Of a stretch of DNA of 64,000 nucleotides, positions 10,945-21,959 are shown in pieces. Below the pieces are notes generated by a model, which was not told the DNA's origin, searched no databases, and was given only the letters and a program-made list of their open reading frames with translations. Each line of letters starts with the position of its first letter. Position 1 is the first letter of the stretch. The stretch is from Undaria pinnatifida (Eukaryota; Sar; Phaeophyceae; Laminariales; Alariaceae): assembly GCA_012845835.1 (NCBI GenBank), contig JABAKD010000025.1, positions 16,439,992 through 16,503,991 of the forward strand, given 5' to 3'. The translations under genes and the position numbers were made by a program.

Positions 10945-11592
10945 AAGGAAAGCCGTCCAAGGGAATGGGGGCAGGGGGGGCAATAGGAGGAATAGAAGGG
11001 AGACCGCGGTGGACGAAGGCAGGAAGGAGATGGCAGACAGGGTAGCAAGGTACCAGGCCGACTAGTAGGTACATAGCACTTTTCGTCTTTTTCTGGGGTA
11101 TTTTTTTCCCCTTTGTTCCCTCCTTGCGTGTCCAGGTTTTTGGCTCGTGTTTGGATTATCTTATTTTGGTTTTACTTTACTTTATTTTATTTCATTTTAT
11201 TACCTGGTATGTTTCTTTTCCGAGCTTTGGCTCTCCCTTCCGGTTGGGTTGTTTCTTCGATTTCCCCTTCATTTTGTTTGTTTCATTTTTTGTTTTATTT
11301 TTATCTTTGTTTTTATTTGTTTTCTTATTTTGTTTTTGTTTTATGTTTTTGTTTTTTTTTATTTCGTATTTCTCTCTTCCAATGTATTTCTGTTGCTGAC
11401 GTATGTATGTTGTGCCTGTCGTACCCAGTACTAGGGCATGACATTGCGTTGTCGAATGCATTAGGATGCATTATCTCTGTGTCGTAGCTTGTGACCACAG
11501 AGCTGATCTTTCTAGGGTGAAGAATCAGTACGGACACTGGGTGTGCTGGATGTCGACGAGTAGAAGAACGGTTTAATGTGAAGAACACACAC
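10930..11592 (+). repeat. Large dispersed repeat R2, copy 1
   Basis: Nearly identical in reverse complement to 41215-41895. It includes a GGAGTAG/GGAATAG purine block, CTACTAGTAGG-type sequence, a T-rich stretch of TTTTG/TTTAT units and a terminal CA run. GGTTTAATGAGAAGAACACA at 10894 recurs with one change at 11570, giving direct terminal repeats 676 bp apart. It sits where the LINE endonuclease homology ends. No coding function is visible; the T-rich ORFs are low complexity. Confidence 0.7.
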
Positions 11593-11649
11593 ACACACTA
11601 AAACCTACAAAAGATGCCCCACATGAAAAAAAAGAAGAATAAGAACCGA

Positions 11650-12682
11650 GCCATGGATATTTTCCGCCAGAAAGCGGTATGAGTCACGTCAGAAAATGGT
11701 GACGGCCGAGCTGGAAAGCGGCGGTGTGCCATTCCTTATGCAGTCGGATTTGTCTGTCGAAAACGGCCTTTTTCGACTGAAACCCAAATCGGGCTTTCTT
11801 CCACAGTCGAAAAAGGGCTGTTTCGACTCAACTTTTTTCGACTGAGAATTCCGACTGGCGGATCCAGTCGAAAAACTCGACTTTTTCGACTCGATCCTCC
11901 AGTCGAAAAAATCAGTCGAAAAGGTTTTACGCGTGTTTTTTCAACCGATCGCATCGCTCACCCCACCACCAAACACACACCCACACGGCCACAAGGCCAC
12001 ACATCCGTACCAGGTACCACACGGCAGTATCGTACAAGGCGCTGACGCTGGCTTGGCTATCCCTGCTGTTGCTTCTCGCAGCAAGTCAGCGTGGCGCATT
12101 CCTAGTTCCGCTCGCCAGCAGCGTGTATCACACGACGGCAGAAGCGCGCGGTCTCGATCCTATGCTGCCAACAACGGCTGCGCCTGCTGTATCTTTGGCG
12201 GCTCTCGGCTTAGTGCAACTCCACGAACGTAGCTTTGGCGGCTTCGGCTAAGCCCAAAGCCACGAACTCGCTGCGACGAAGGTTTGTCGAGCCGTTGCCC
12301 GCGAAGAAAGCGCGAAGCACAGAGCTGCCACCCGATTTCGCCTGCTGTACAGCAGTACTCCCTCACACCAACCGCATCTAGGAAGAGCACAAAAACTATA
12401 ACATCGACTCGACGGACGATAAGAAGGACCAGAAGAATCCAGTCGAAAAAAAGTCCAGTCGAAACGGGCCGGTTTCGACTGGCGGAATCCGACTGTATAA
12501 GAAATGGCCTCATGTACCCAAGATGTACCGCAACGAGTTGGTGTCAACCGGCACGAGGCTGAGTTGACCAGTCAGCGTCGCGGATCGGGGTCAAAATCTA
12601 GGTGTGTTCTGCTGTACCCCACGGTGGCGGGGAATGGTTGCGGTATACCGCTGTCTGTCGTCTGCCCCAAAAAGAAAGAAAG
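11650..12682 (-). repeat. Dispersed repeat R1, copy split by the 781-bp element
   Basis: The two halves (12682-12509 and 11727-11650) together reproduce 9400-9655 in inverted orientation. One half carries an indel that breaks the reading frame shared with the other copy. Confidence 0.55.
11728..12508. mobile_element. 781-bp TIR element packed with GTCGAAA/TTTCGAC motifs
   Basis: Terminal inverted repeats of 23 bp (21 identical) start GCCATT and contain CAGTCGGATT. Just inside, both ends hold clusters of CAGTCGAAA and its complement (about ten near 11741-11925, several near 12437-12483). It interrupts a dispersed repeat whose uninterrupted relative is at about 9400-9650. There is no transposase ORF, so it is non-autonomous. 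A target duplication is not evident. Confidence 0.66.
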
Positions 12683-13970
12683 ATGAATAATACAAGACAA
12701 ATATCTGGTATAAGCAATTGAAAGAAAGAGGGAAACAGGACGTCAAGACAAAAGCGGAAGACAAAAGCACAACAGACAGCCTGCAGCAAATAGCAACACA
12801 GGAAATGACGCCAGCCAACCAGTATCAGTACCGAGCCATACGAGTAGTGTTCTCCAGCACACCCAACCATATACACTGCTGCCCGTAGGCCACAGGTATC
12901 CTTCGAAGTATACCAGGCATTAGCACAGGGAGGTAATACACCTTACTGCAGAACTCGTACACTCCCGAAGCCACAAACTAGTATCATGGTATACCACACT
13001 AGGGTGCGAGGCAGAAAGAGAGCAGTATTATAAACTCTATCGACTCTACTGCCATTGTACTCGAAATAAAGATGTCAGGATACGGTCAGTCAAGGGAAAC
13101 GTTCAGCCGTCAAGGGTGTCAAACAGATCGTCCCAAACTAAAACCTAGTAGTTTGGCGTCAGTCAAGACAAATTGTAGGAAAATTGAAAATTGCTCTCGC
13201 CCAATGGGTGGAAGTGCCTTTTTTTTTTCTCCTCTGTTTATCCTCAGGCGGATGGGGAAAAATAAATGCTGCCTCCTGACCCCTGACACATTTGACTCGA
13301 ATAATCGTCGGTTCGATACAACCCAGAATGAAACGAAGACAACCGACCCGATGACTCGCAAAATGCTAGCCAAATGCAACACCAAACGTACCGGCCTCGT
13401 ATGTATGACTGGTACATAAAAGGACGCGAAAGAGATAAGTTTAACCTGTGTATCCGATACCTGTATCATTGTGAAGCGTCTTCGCAGAGCATGCAGTAGG
13501 ACAAGCATCAACATGCTGTATGCGTGGCGTGCAGCTCCTTGCTCTGCATTTCGTTCCTACAACCCCAGCAGCACGGATTGTTGCTGCTTGGTGTGGCCAA
13601 TGCTTCAAAATGGTACTATACTTTCGATATTTTCCCTTCCGAACCCCACCAAAAACAGCACAAAACCGAACCTGCGGACTGAAGGGCAAACTGCAAACTG
13701 CAAAGTGAAACAACATTCAACATTCGTATACTCGTATTCCTCGAAACACGCAACACGCAACAGAAGTCGACAGCCTGAAGTCGTGGGATCTCGACGGCGC
13801 AACAACACCAGAAGGGTCAAGCTGCGTGCGGCGATAGCACAACCCCTTATCGACACTCACCACTCACCAATGGGGAGAACCGTCTCCCACAACCCACAGG
13901 CTACGACGCACCCCCACACAAGAAAGAGACGCCTTCAACCAAAGAGGCACTCCATTTATTAACAATTAAA
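12683..13970. other. No gene seen apart from repeat R5
   Basis: No conserved domains; 13200-13970 has unrelated short ORFs only. Confidence 0.45.
13066..13200 (+). repeat. Dispersed repeat R5, copy 1
   Basis: ACGGTCAGTCAAGGGAAACG, CAAGGGTGTCAAACAGATCG and TAGTAGTTTGGCGTCAG match the reverse complement of 39950-40050 in metallothionein intron 2. The short ORF here is not recognised. Confidence 0.5.
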
Positions 13971-14133
13971 AGTCCCTATTTAGTGCGGTGGCTTCCCAGA
14001 TGACAATATACGCACACAAGTAGGGCATTGCATAGCCCTAATGCGGTACTCTCTCGGACGAGGTAGGCACGGGTGATTTCAACCGCATTAAACTGGGGTA
14101 TCGCACTAAAAATAACAGCACTAAATCGGGACT
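13971..14133. mobile_element. Small MITE, 163 bp
   Basis: Left end AGTCCCTATTTAGTGC; right end, inverted, AGTCCCGATTTAGTGC (15 of 16 identical). The interior carries further GCGGT/ACCGC and GTGCG/CGCAC pairs. No coding capacity and no clear target duplication. Confidence 0.62.
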
Positions 14134-15102
14134 ATGGCAGAACATCAGGCATGTTCATCCAAAAGAGCTAGAAGCACTAAAACTTTCACGCACGGAATAG
14201 GGTGGGATTGCATCAACTCTTTCGTGGCCAAGACGAAGTTATGCACTCACCGGACACGATAGATTGCTGGCCTTCGCTCATGGTGGCCGACGCCTCCCCG
14301 CCTTGTCCTCGCTCTAGCTCCTGTTCGTGGAAAGAGCTTGCACTGTTCCGAGTATTCGTGCTCCTCTGAGCTGGCTTAGTCCTCTCTGGAGCGCTCACCT
14401 CGGTTTGTGGAGGCTTGGAAAGGCGTTTTATGATCGGTCATTGGGGTCTGCAGCACCAGAAAAATATTGAAGTTTTCGAAGCAAATTCGATGAAAGAACT
14501 AGCCAATCAAAAACCTTCATTCCTATTCCTGAGCCAATCATCTTCGCCACATCGATATCATCGCGCCGCACATCCAGCATCAGGATTTCGGGTTCGTTGT
14601 TGATAAAGCCTGGATCCTACAGCAGCAGCAGCAGCTGCTAGCAGCACAGCAGCAGCAGCAGCAGTAGCAGCAGTAGGCACTTTCGTAGGCACAGCCACAC
14701 ACCGCACACAAAAAGCTACAACACCATCGTCATTATTACGAGGACAATACCAGCGGCAGCGAACATCACATACATGTCATGCACTGCAACACAACAGAGG
14801 ACGCACAACACCCTTCCGCGCAAAATACGGTTGACTGCCCACGGATCTTATTATAATAGCAGCATCATCATCATCAGTAGTGGCATGCATGGTAGGCGCT
14901 TCGTCTGCCGCGGCTCATATCACACAGAAGAACCCGTTTCGGATTAGTTATAGTTTCGAGTCGATAGCATCAATGACGATGACCTTGAAGGTTATCGTCA
15001 TTGAATAGCATCTCGCTTCCTGGCGAAGAAAGTGATTTGATTACAGTAGGGGTGCCCCACTAAGGCGGGCTGGGAGCTGTATCCCGATATTATTATAAAA
15101 AA
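14134..15102. other. No gene seen
   Basis: Contains the CAG run and a short inverted pair (AATGACGATGACCTT / AAGGTTATCGTCATT, 14971-15003) that can form a hairpin. Confidence 0.45.
14617..14675. repeat. CAG microsatellite
   Basis: Interrupted CAG triplets. Similar short runs occur at 23571-23612 and 45361-45388. No ORF context marks them as coding. Confidence 0.7.
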
Positions 15103-16025
15103 ATTATAAAAATGAAAATCCACTCCAGCTGTGAGATCGAAGATTTCGTCGAAACTCATCTTTGCAAGCTGTGTGTGATACTCCGATCGCGCGCATTACG
15201 AGTTGTGTGTCCTCATTAAGGATATAGGTCGTCGACTCCCCTTACAACTACAGTGTAGCTATCAGGGTCAACAGGGTGATTTTAGCCAGTCTGAGCGCTG
15301 AAACTATAAAAACCGTTTCTGAGGGGGACAAAATCTGACAGCTGTGGAGGGAAATGTATTATTTTATCAAGTGAATCTTGTAAGTCGAATACCCGGTGAG
15401 GGGGGGGGGGGGGAGTTTTGAAGGACGTGGGGGCCTGGTTTTGATCAAAAGCGAGCGGGGTTGGAGGGGGGGGGGGGGGGGGGGGGGGGGAGGGGGGGGC
15501 AATTTGTGCATGTAAGTTATAATCCTTTCAAGGGGATAAATCTGACGGTTTTGGCACCAGTTTATTATTGGGGGGGGGGGGGGGGTTGGGCAGGGGTGGC
15601 CACGACTCCTTCACAGGCGTGTGGGGCAGCTCAATACGTGCGTGGAAACTATACATTATTTTGAGGAGATAAATGTGACGGTTTTGGAAATAATGCATCA
15701 GTTTATCATGTATATTCTGGGGTAAGTCGTGCAATCAATGAGTAGAGAGAGGGTGGAGTGTTCGAGGGGGTGGGGTTGGGATGGGTTGGGGGGGGGGAAG
15801 GTGGGGGGTGGGGGCGGGGGGGGGGCGGGGGAGGGGGCGAGGGGGGGCGGGGAGGGGGGGGGGGGGGGGGGGGAAGGAAGGGTTTTAGGTGAGGGGTTCG
15901 TTATACGTGTGGTATTATTGTCTCAAATGTACGATTTCACGTCCATGATTTTTACCGTGCCGCTGTGGGGCTCTGAGGTCGCCAATTCTAAGACAGATAT
16001 ACATCTTACAAATACAGTCAGTTGA
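15103..16025 (-). repeat. G-tract array A: core module plus C1 units with long G runs
   Basis: It begins with the inverted core module (CACTCCAGCTGTGAGATCGA, then GATTTCGTCGAAACTCATC) and continues with related units. Each unit has a 'tgtgc.(t)ggaaactat..', 'ggggataaatctgacggttttgg', 'atgcatcagtttatca' order and is separated by G runs (about 15403-15412, 15467-15490, 15571-15584, 15858-15874). 15103-15915 is a near-repeat of 31938-32745. G runs could form quadruplexes. No gene. Confidence 0.62.
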
Positions 16026-16035
16026 AGTGAGCATG

Positions 16036-16140
16036 CAAATTATAAAGGCGGTCAACATCGCTTGACACTACTCATACATGAGGAGTGGCACTCAAACGAT
16101 TGAATTAGGCGGATTCGCCCAATAAGGCAATCACATTCCT
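16036..16140 (+). repeat. Dispersed repeat R6, copy 1
   Basis: TATAAAGGCGGTCAACATCG, GCACTCAAACGATTGAATTAG and GGCGGATTCGCCCAATAAGGC match 50394-50490 (TATAAGGCGGTCAACATGG, GGCGGCTTCGCCCAGTAAGG). Confidence 0.5.
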
Positions 16141-17048
16141 CTGGCATACCACCGCTTTACTTACTGGGCCCCTCTCTGTATTGAATACAAGGGGGCTTCG
16201 CGGGCGGCCTGAACGGCCGCCGGTCGCAGACTGGCGTTGTGCCCAAAAAAATAGTATTAATAGCAGCTATGGATGTCGTGAAATAGAGAGGTCAGATTAA
16301 TGTCAAGAGTTGAGAGTGCTTTCTACAGGTGGCGAGTTCGTTTGGTATGAAGACCACCAGAAATTGTTGTAGATCGCCATCTAACTATTAATACACACTC
16401 CGTATAGTACGCGCGATCAAGGTATCACACACAGCTTGCAAAATATGAGTTTCAGGAAATTACGCAACAGATGTTTTCCACGACCTCGGCTGCCTTCGAT
16501 CTCTTGGTCGGAGACCGACTCAGCGGGTCCATAAGGAAAGCTTGGTAGAGTTGAAAGATTCGAGAGAGTGGCAGAGTACTGCTGTTGTTGTAGTAAGGCG
16601 CAGCAGTGTGCTGGTGATGGTCTCCGATGCTTTCGGGCATAGTCTATATTAGTGTACCCTTGGATGTAAATATGTACAAGCGGGACATAGCGCCTGCAGC
16701 TACGTCCCGCACCGCAAACCACAGCAACACAGCAAGCAGATTTATTTTTACCAACAGGCAGACATACTGAGGCGTGAAAGGACACACGATACGTACGCGT
16801 GAACCACTCCATATTCAGGATTCAGGACCACCTGCACGCACCAAGCAAACAGCAACTAACAACAATCAAACACAACCCCCGCATACAAAAAAATGTATTT
16901 CTCTGGAAACCTAATTTTTCTCGATTGACCGCTGGATTGTCGATCGTCGATCGACTAATACCTGAAACACAGCACAGCAAAAACTTTGTTGTGAAAAGGT
17001 ACGTTGAGCCTGCACCCATGCAGATGCCTAGCAGGATCTTAGGCGTCA

Positions 17049-17079
<31 letters not shown>

Positions 17080-17399
17080 CTCACATTAACTCTCATGATC
17101 AAGTCCGTGGCCACAGGACAGGCTCCAGTCACTCTGGAGCTGAGGAATGCCCTAGGGAAAAAACACAAACAACCCAAGATGGTACACGCTTATATCACAG
17201 CTGACGCAATTTATGCCTCCACCAAAAACATATAGAAGTGAAATCGGGAGTCAGTCTCCGATGTGCCAGGTCTATACCTGATGCATACGTCTCATTACTC
17301 GCGCCTGGAAAAACCGACTAAACCGCTTGCCACCCAAGAAAGACTATCACGTAAATATTACACGTAGTATCTATCACTACGCATACGCACGACAGACGC
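16141..17399. other. No gene seen
   Basis: A partial core module (about 16430-16465) and a GTT run near 17050-17080. The ORFs are not recognised. Confidence 0.45.
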
Positions 17400-17580
17400 A
17401 AGTCAACTGGAAAAAAAGAAACAAAGAACAAATAAGAAGAGAAAGGAAGGGAAAGAAAAGAGAAAAAAGCGAAAAAAAGAATACGAAAAAGGAAAAAGAA
17501 AGAAAAGAAAATACAAGAAAAGCAAGAAAAGGAAAGACAAGAAGAGGAAGCAAGGAAAGGGAAAGAGAAAAAAAATGGGA
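17400..17580. repeat. Purine-rich AAAGA/GAAAA tract
   Basis: About 170 bp almost purely A and G on the plus strand. ORFs in both directions are Lys/Glu/Arg or Phe/Ser/Leu low complexity. Confidence 0.75.
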
Positions 17581-17743
17581 TACAAGCAGACCCTAGGAAC
17601 TGACTAAAGACGGCATTGGTCTCATAGATAGAGGTATCAAGTGCATCATCAAATGGCACTGGGGAGAGAACGCAACATGGCGAAGAAGTTACGAAGGGCA
17701 GTCTTACGCTATCTTGTCACGGCCATTGGAAGGCCCACAACTT

Positions 17744-18290
17744 TCAAGACGATGATGGCCAAACCCAGACTTCAGGCTCTTGGGCATGACGTCCCCCCTT
17801 CCCCCCCCCCACCCTTCCCCCTCCCCCCGGCGGCTTAGAGATGCCGACGGTGGATGGTGCTGCCGCAGCCTTTGCGCGTCGCTCTGCAGATTTGCGCCTC
17901 TCCGTTTCATGCCAATTCTGCATGAACAACTCGGCTCCCTCCTCTACTCGTCGAAACCATCTGCCAGCCTTCTGAGCAGCCTTTCGCCACCCTTCGAATT
18001 TCATCCCGAAGACCGACATATCCTCCTTCAGATGAGCCATCTAGTCTTTCTCTTGCCCCCCAGAGTATCCCTTACTCCCAACAAGCTCCCCAAACATCAC
18101 CCTCTGTAGAAGACGCTTCTCCCCCATGCGTGCTACGAATCCCGCAAACAATATCCTCCGTTTGCGGACTATCGCATCTATGCTCTCGGAAGCTGTCTTG
18201 GCAAGCGCGTCAGCATACGATATATGCCTCAACATCCCCGTTCGTACTACCCGCTGTAGTGGTGGCCCATGCTCCGGGCCCTCGTCCTAG
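17744..18290 (-). pseudogene. LINE ORF2 C-terminal tail, one stop
   Basis: The minus strand reads LRHISYADALAKTASES, then AIVRKRRILFAGFVARM, the 'RR..W.GH..RM' segment seen at the C-terminus of many LINE polyproteins, then QRVMFGELVG and GYSGGQEKD. A TAG at 18043-18041 stands where the family would have Trp, and the frame continues MAHLKEDMSVFG, KFEGWRKAAQKAG, RWFRRVEEGAELFM. The tail ends in a Gly/Pro-rich low-complexity region. Only the 3' end is present, as expected for a 5'-truncated insertion. It may belong to the same family as the endonuclease head at 10.3 kb, in opposite orientation; the two do not overlap, so this is inference. Confidence 0.72.
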
Positions 18291-19198
18291 TTGTCGCGAG
18301 TTGCAGGCTATACGCCTTGTTCAAAAAAACAAATGAAAAGGAGCCTCGCCGAGGTCTCCCATGTTTGCTGACATATATCATAGCATGACATCACTACATG
18401 TATGCGTCATCGCCACGAAACATGGACGGCGTGCTTGTGCCGGGTGGGCGAACTATGTCGTAGATCTCGACCTTGACGTCGCCCGAACAGGTAGGTCCCC
18501 ACGCGGTCGGCGCCGGCAGGGCGGGTGGCGCTCCCGGGGGACCCGAGGTCGAGGAGCACACCCCCGACGAAATCGCGACAAAAGTCAGTTCCTGCGACGA
18601 GCGGTGTGGGTCAAAACGCTGAGTGTAAGGCTAAGAAAAGATATCTACTCTGGTCTATATCTATGGGTATATTCATTGATGCATTTCGCCATTTTCGTAA
18701 TCGGTTGTTTGATCAAAATCACACAACACGATCAAGCAATCAAGTAGCTATTGATCAATCCACGACTATTAATAGTCCACGACTATTGATAGTCCACGAC
18801 TATTAATAGTTGCATATCTGATTCAGGTAAACCGTGTAATCAAATCGCCATGACGTCGATTATCGGAGTATGAATGGGAGGTACATCTAGTCTTCGTAGG
18901 TTTTGGTTGTTGGAAACATCGTTTCACGCTTTCTTCTGGATGTTGTGTTCTTTCATCATGTTTCTGTGGTTTCTGACACTCCACGCTACATTCTCAGATG
19001 GCAAATACAATAATAACATATACCTGGTAGACTATACGAAACACTCGCACAATTTAATCAACTTGTACGTTGATTACCCTGTGTGAAGGAGTAGCCTCGA
19101 AGGGATGGAATCTCAGATGATATGCAGAAAGAGGGCACAGTTGTGTGTATCGCTAGACCACATATGACAGAACCCAGGTAGATAGTAGATTATGTTAT
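18291..19198. other. No gene seen
   Basis: A GC-rich patch at 18480-18600 and the 17-bp repeat at 18757. No domain recognised. Confidence 0.4.
18757..18811. repeat. 17-bp tandem repeat with palindrome ACTATTAATAGT
   Basis: Three copies of TCCACGACTATTAATAG with one T-to-G change in the middle copy. Confidence 0.65.
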
Positions 19199-19636
19199 TG
19201 TTATCGAGCCTTGCTGATTCAGGTTAGGATGCAAGAGTGATTAGAGGGCGGGAGAGGAGGAGAGGGGTGGGAGTGGTAGCTTGACTCTGGCCAAGCTTCA
19301 AGTACCGGCTCTCGTACTGGCAAAACATACAAAGCGTCGTCCCAATCGTCACTCATGAGCGCAAGCTGCTAAGTGCTTACGCCGGTCACTTCCACAAGCC
19401 CCGTACGTGACGTAGGCAGTTACTTGAACTAAGAGAGTAAATACCGAACCAATACAGCCAGTCACATCCAAGACCTACACGCGGTCAACGACCAGATTCC
19501 GTGGCTCATTATACTATACTTCTGTGGTGCTATACGTACACGTGCTTGTTCCTGGGTCGCACGACAGTTCCAAATCGCACTGCAGGTTCTGAATGTTACT
19601 ACGGTCGATTCCGAGCCACACGACTTTTAAATAACA
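19199..19636 (-). repeat. LTR copy 1 (3' LTR in element orientation), 438 bp
   Basis: It matches 21341-21880 along its length, with shared segments such as CTGGCCAAGCT, GGTCACTTCCACAAGCCCC and CCTGGGTCGCACGACAG. It lacks about 105 bp present in the other copy near 21645-21750. Confidence 0.62.
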
Positions 19637-19969
19637 GAAATAAGACATTATTAATTGACCAACAGGGATGGACGGTTGGCCTATTGCTCATAAAAAATAG
19701 TGCATACAGAGCGGCACACCATAAGATTAGCCCATCCTGAATAGTCGTGGATGCAGATCACACGACGATATATCGATGGCTAGCCAAGACATCAGGAAAT
19801 CGGGAAGTGGATCGAAGATACTGCTATTCAAATGTTGCTGTTCAAAGCAAACGACAGCAAATGAGGCTATAGACCAACCCACACCTCGTGATTGATGCTT
19901 GATGATTGAGGCTAAGACGCCTCTGGTAGAGGTTGATCCGTGGGGCTACTGTCACTGCAGCGCTGGGCA

Positions 19970-20262
19970 GAAAGTACTGGTGCAAGGGAACGCAGAACGC
20001 AAGGAAAGGGGCTCCAGAAAAGGTAGCACCCGAAGTGGAGAAGAGAAAACGTGCACTGCAGGATACCAGTCAGCGACTGAATCTTTGTGCTTGGGACGCA
20101 TGGGCGTGGGTAAAGGGGCACCAGAAAACAGAACATCCGAAACTGAAAACAGACACGTGTTCTGCAGGATACCAGCCAGCGACTGAATCTCTGTGCTCGG
20201 GGCGCATGCGCGTGGGTAAAAGGGGCACCGGAAAGGGGGTACCGAAGTGGGAGGACACGTGA
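19970..20262. repeat. 106-bp minisatellite inside the LTR element
   Basis: About 2.8 copies; markers GCAGGATACCAGNCAGCGAC, TGAATCTNTGTGCT and GTGGGTAAANGGGGCACC. In element orientation it lies in the 3' region after the integrase stop. Confidence 0.62.
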
Positions 20263-20451
20263 ACAAAAATCAAAGATACTGAAAGGCCATATCGAATAAG
20301 GAAAACGACAAGGTTATAGCAGCCCTGAAGACTCCATAACTGAAACAACGCAGTTACAGTACACCCTGAAGTTGCGGCAACCCATGAAGAAGATAAAAAC
20401 ACAAACAAAAACATAAAACGCCGAAGCTATGGTTGACGCCAATTTCCCGAC

Positions 20452-21334
20452 TTACCTAGAGGGGATAGCGGATGCTCCTCGGGGCCCATCGGCATTGCGT
20501 AGGACACCGTTAGCCAGTCCCCCGGCCTGATGACGCTGAAGGCACAAGGACCCGGGGACGGCGCTCCGTAAAGTGGTTTAAGATGATGGCAAGAGGTCGA
20601 TCTTGATCGATCCCGGGTCATCGAGGAAGCGAACGATGTAGGAGTTAGCGGAAGAATTGTCGGTCATGGCGCGATGGCCTACCTTGCCCAACCCCCATAG
20701 ACCATCGCGGGCTTCGTATCAGAGGTGTATCCCCGCGGGGAGGGTAGTGGAGCTGAAGCGTTGAAGCCAGAGGGTGCGTGGGACGAGGCCGTACCCGGGA
20801 GGGATACATATTTCGCCCCGGGTCCGCGCTAGTTTGCGGTGAGCGGCCCCTATGCGCATCTGTCGGTATAAACGGTTGGACTGGCGGTGTTGTGAAGGGG
20901 CGCCAGACCGATAGCGGAGGATGTGAAGCCGGTGGTGTTGTAGGTCTTGTTCTTGTTCATATGAAGGGCTGAGAACTCCGGCCCAATAGGTCTCGTACAT
21001 GACCGCGAGAACGCCTCCCCGGCCACAATCGAGTTGATGTCCCGGGATCTGGTCGACCTCAAGGCGTTCCGGCGGTGGAGAGATGTTGTCGAGGGTGACG
21101 TGGGAGGGTGGGGACTTGCTGGAGAAGGAGCTAAACACGTACTTGGTGAGGTCGGCCGGAAGATGCTTTGGTATGTCGTTAATGTCGTCGGGGTTCCGGC
21201 ATGGTTTGCAGCGGAGGACTGAGACGCGAAGTTTGGAGTCGCGTCCGGGCATATCGGACGGGAGGTCGAAGCATAGGAGCTTGTTGTGAAGGGGCCGTAC
21301 AAGACGCAGGTAGATACTTCGAAGTAGTAGGTTC
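20452..21334 (-). pseudogene. Retroelement integrase C-terminus: chromodomain plus reader-like domain, decayed
   Basis: The minus strand reads YLRLVRPLHNKLL, CRNPDDINDIPKHLPADLTKY, then a chromodomain-like block (RLEVDQIPGHQ, GGVLAVMYETYWAGVLSPSY, LHILRYRSG), then RLYRQMRIGAAHRKL. After TGA at 20721-20719 the frame continues RDGLWGLGKVG, IVRFLDDPGSIK, a TAA, then LRSAVPGSLCLQ, ending at the stop 20454-20452. The second block (W..G.I, Y.VRFLDDPG) looks like a Tudor/Agenet-type barrel. Such tails are known to direct integration of chromoviruses to marked chromatin. Two in-frame stops make it a pseudogene. The matching tail at 25746-26366 confirms the frame. Confidence 0.68.
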
Positions 21335-21340
21335 TCTTAT

Positions 21341-21880
21341 TGTTATAGAGCGAGGTTTGCTGATTTAGGTCAGGATGCAAGAGTGTCTAGAGGGGGAGAG
21401 AGGAGGGGAGGGGGGGGTGTATATTGACTCTGGCCAAGCTCCAAATACCGGCTCTCGTACTGGCAAGACATACCAAGCGTCCTCCTAAACGTCACTCCTG
21501 AGCGCAAGCTGCAAACTGCCTACGTCGGTCACTTCCACAAGCCCCGTGTGTGACTTGGGCAGTTACTTGAACTAAGAGTAAAGACCGAACCAATATATAG
21601 CCAATCACATCTAAGACCTACACGCCGTCAACGACCAAACTTCTCCAAATGCGAGCGTGCAGCTATATATAATCCAAGCCAATCAGCGCAGGGTGTGGCC
21701 TAAGACAGGGTGCTACCATTGTTATGTTTCCTGCATGCTGCGCAGATTCCGTGGCTCATTTTACTATACTGTGGTGCTATACGTCTACGTGCTTGTTCCT
21801 GGGTCGCACGACAGTTCCAAATCGCACCACAGATTCCGAATCTTATGGTGGATTCCGAATCACACGACTTTTAAACAACA
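21341..21880 (-). repeat. LTR copy 2 (5' LTR in element orientation), 540 bp
   Basis: It begins TGTTATAGAGC and ends TTTAAACAACA in plus orientation. It carries an extra ~105-bp segment (about 21645-21750) absent from copy 1, either an insertion here or a deletion there. Its inner edge abuts the integrase remnant. Confidence 0.62.
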
Positions 21881-21959
21881 GGAATCAGACCTGCAACATA
21901 TAGATAACTAATAATATTCTGTATTCGTACTCTTCACGATATTAAAGCCGGGGGGGGGG

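Larger units (their letters stand above)
19199..21880 (-). mobile_element. Internally deleted LTR retrotransposon with chromodomain tail
   Basis: Two long direct repeats (19199-19636 and 21341-21880) bound about 1.7 kb that includes the 3' coding end of a chromodomain-type integrase on the minus strand. Each repeat starts TGTTAT and ends in ATAACA or ACAACA, the TG..CA form of LTRs. In minus orientation the order is 5' LTR, integrase tail, 3' region with a 106-bp minisatellite, 3' LTR. Gag, protease, RT, RNase H and integrase core are absent. I see no clear target-site duplication and no standard primer-binding site. The 3' region between 19720 and 20340 has a relative at 30490-30780. Confidence 0.6.

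Noticed and set aside
11113-11487. Phe/Leu-rich 'membrane' ORFs, also at 41296-41712
   Set aside because: T-rich stretch of a dispersed repeat; hydrophobicity is compositional and three overlapping frames look alike.
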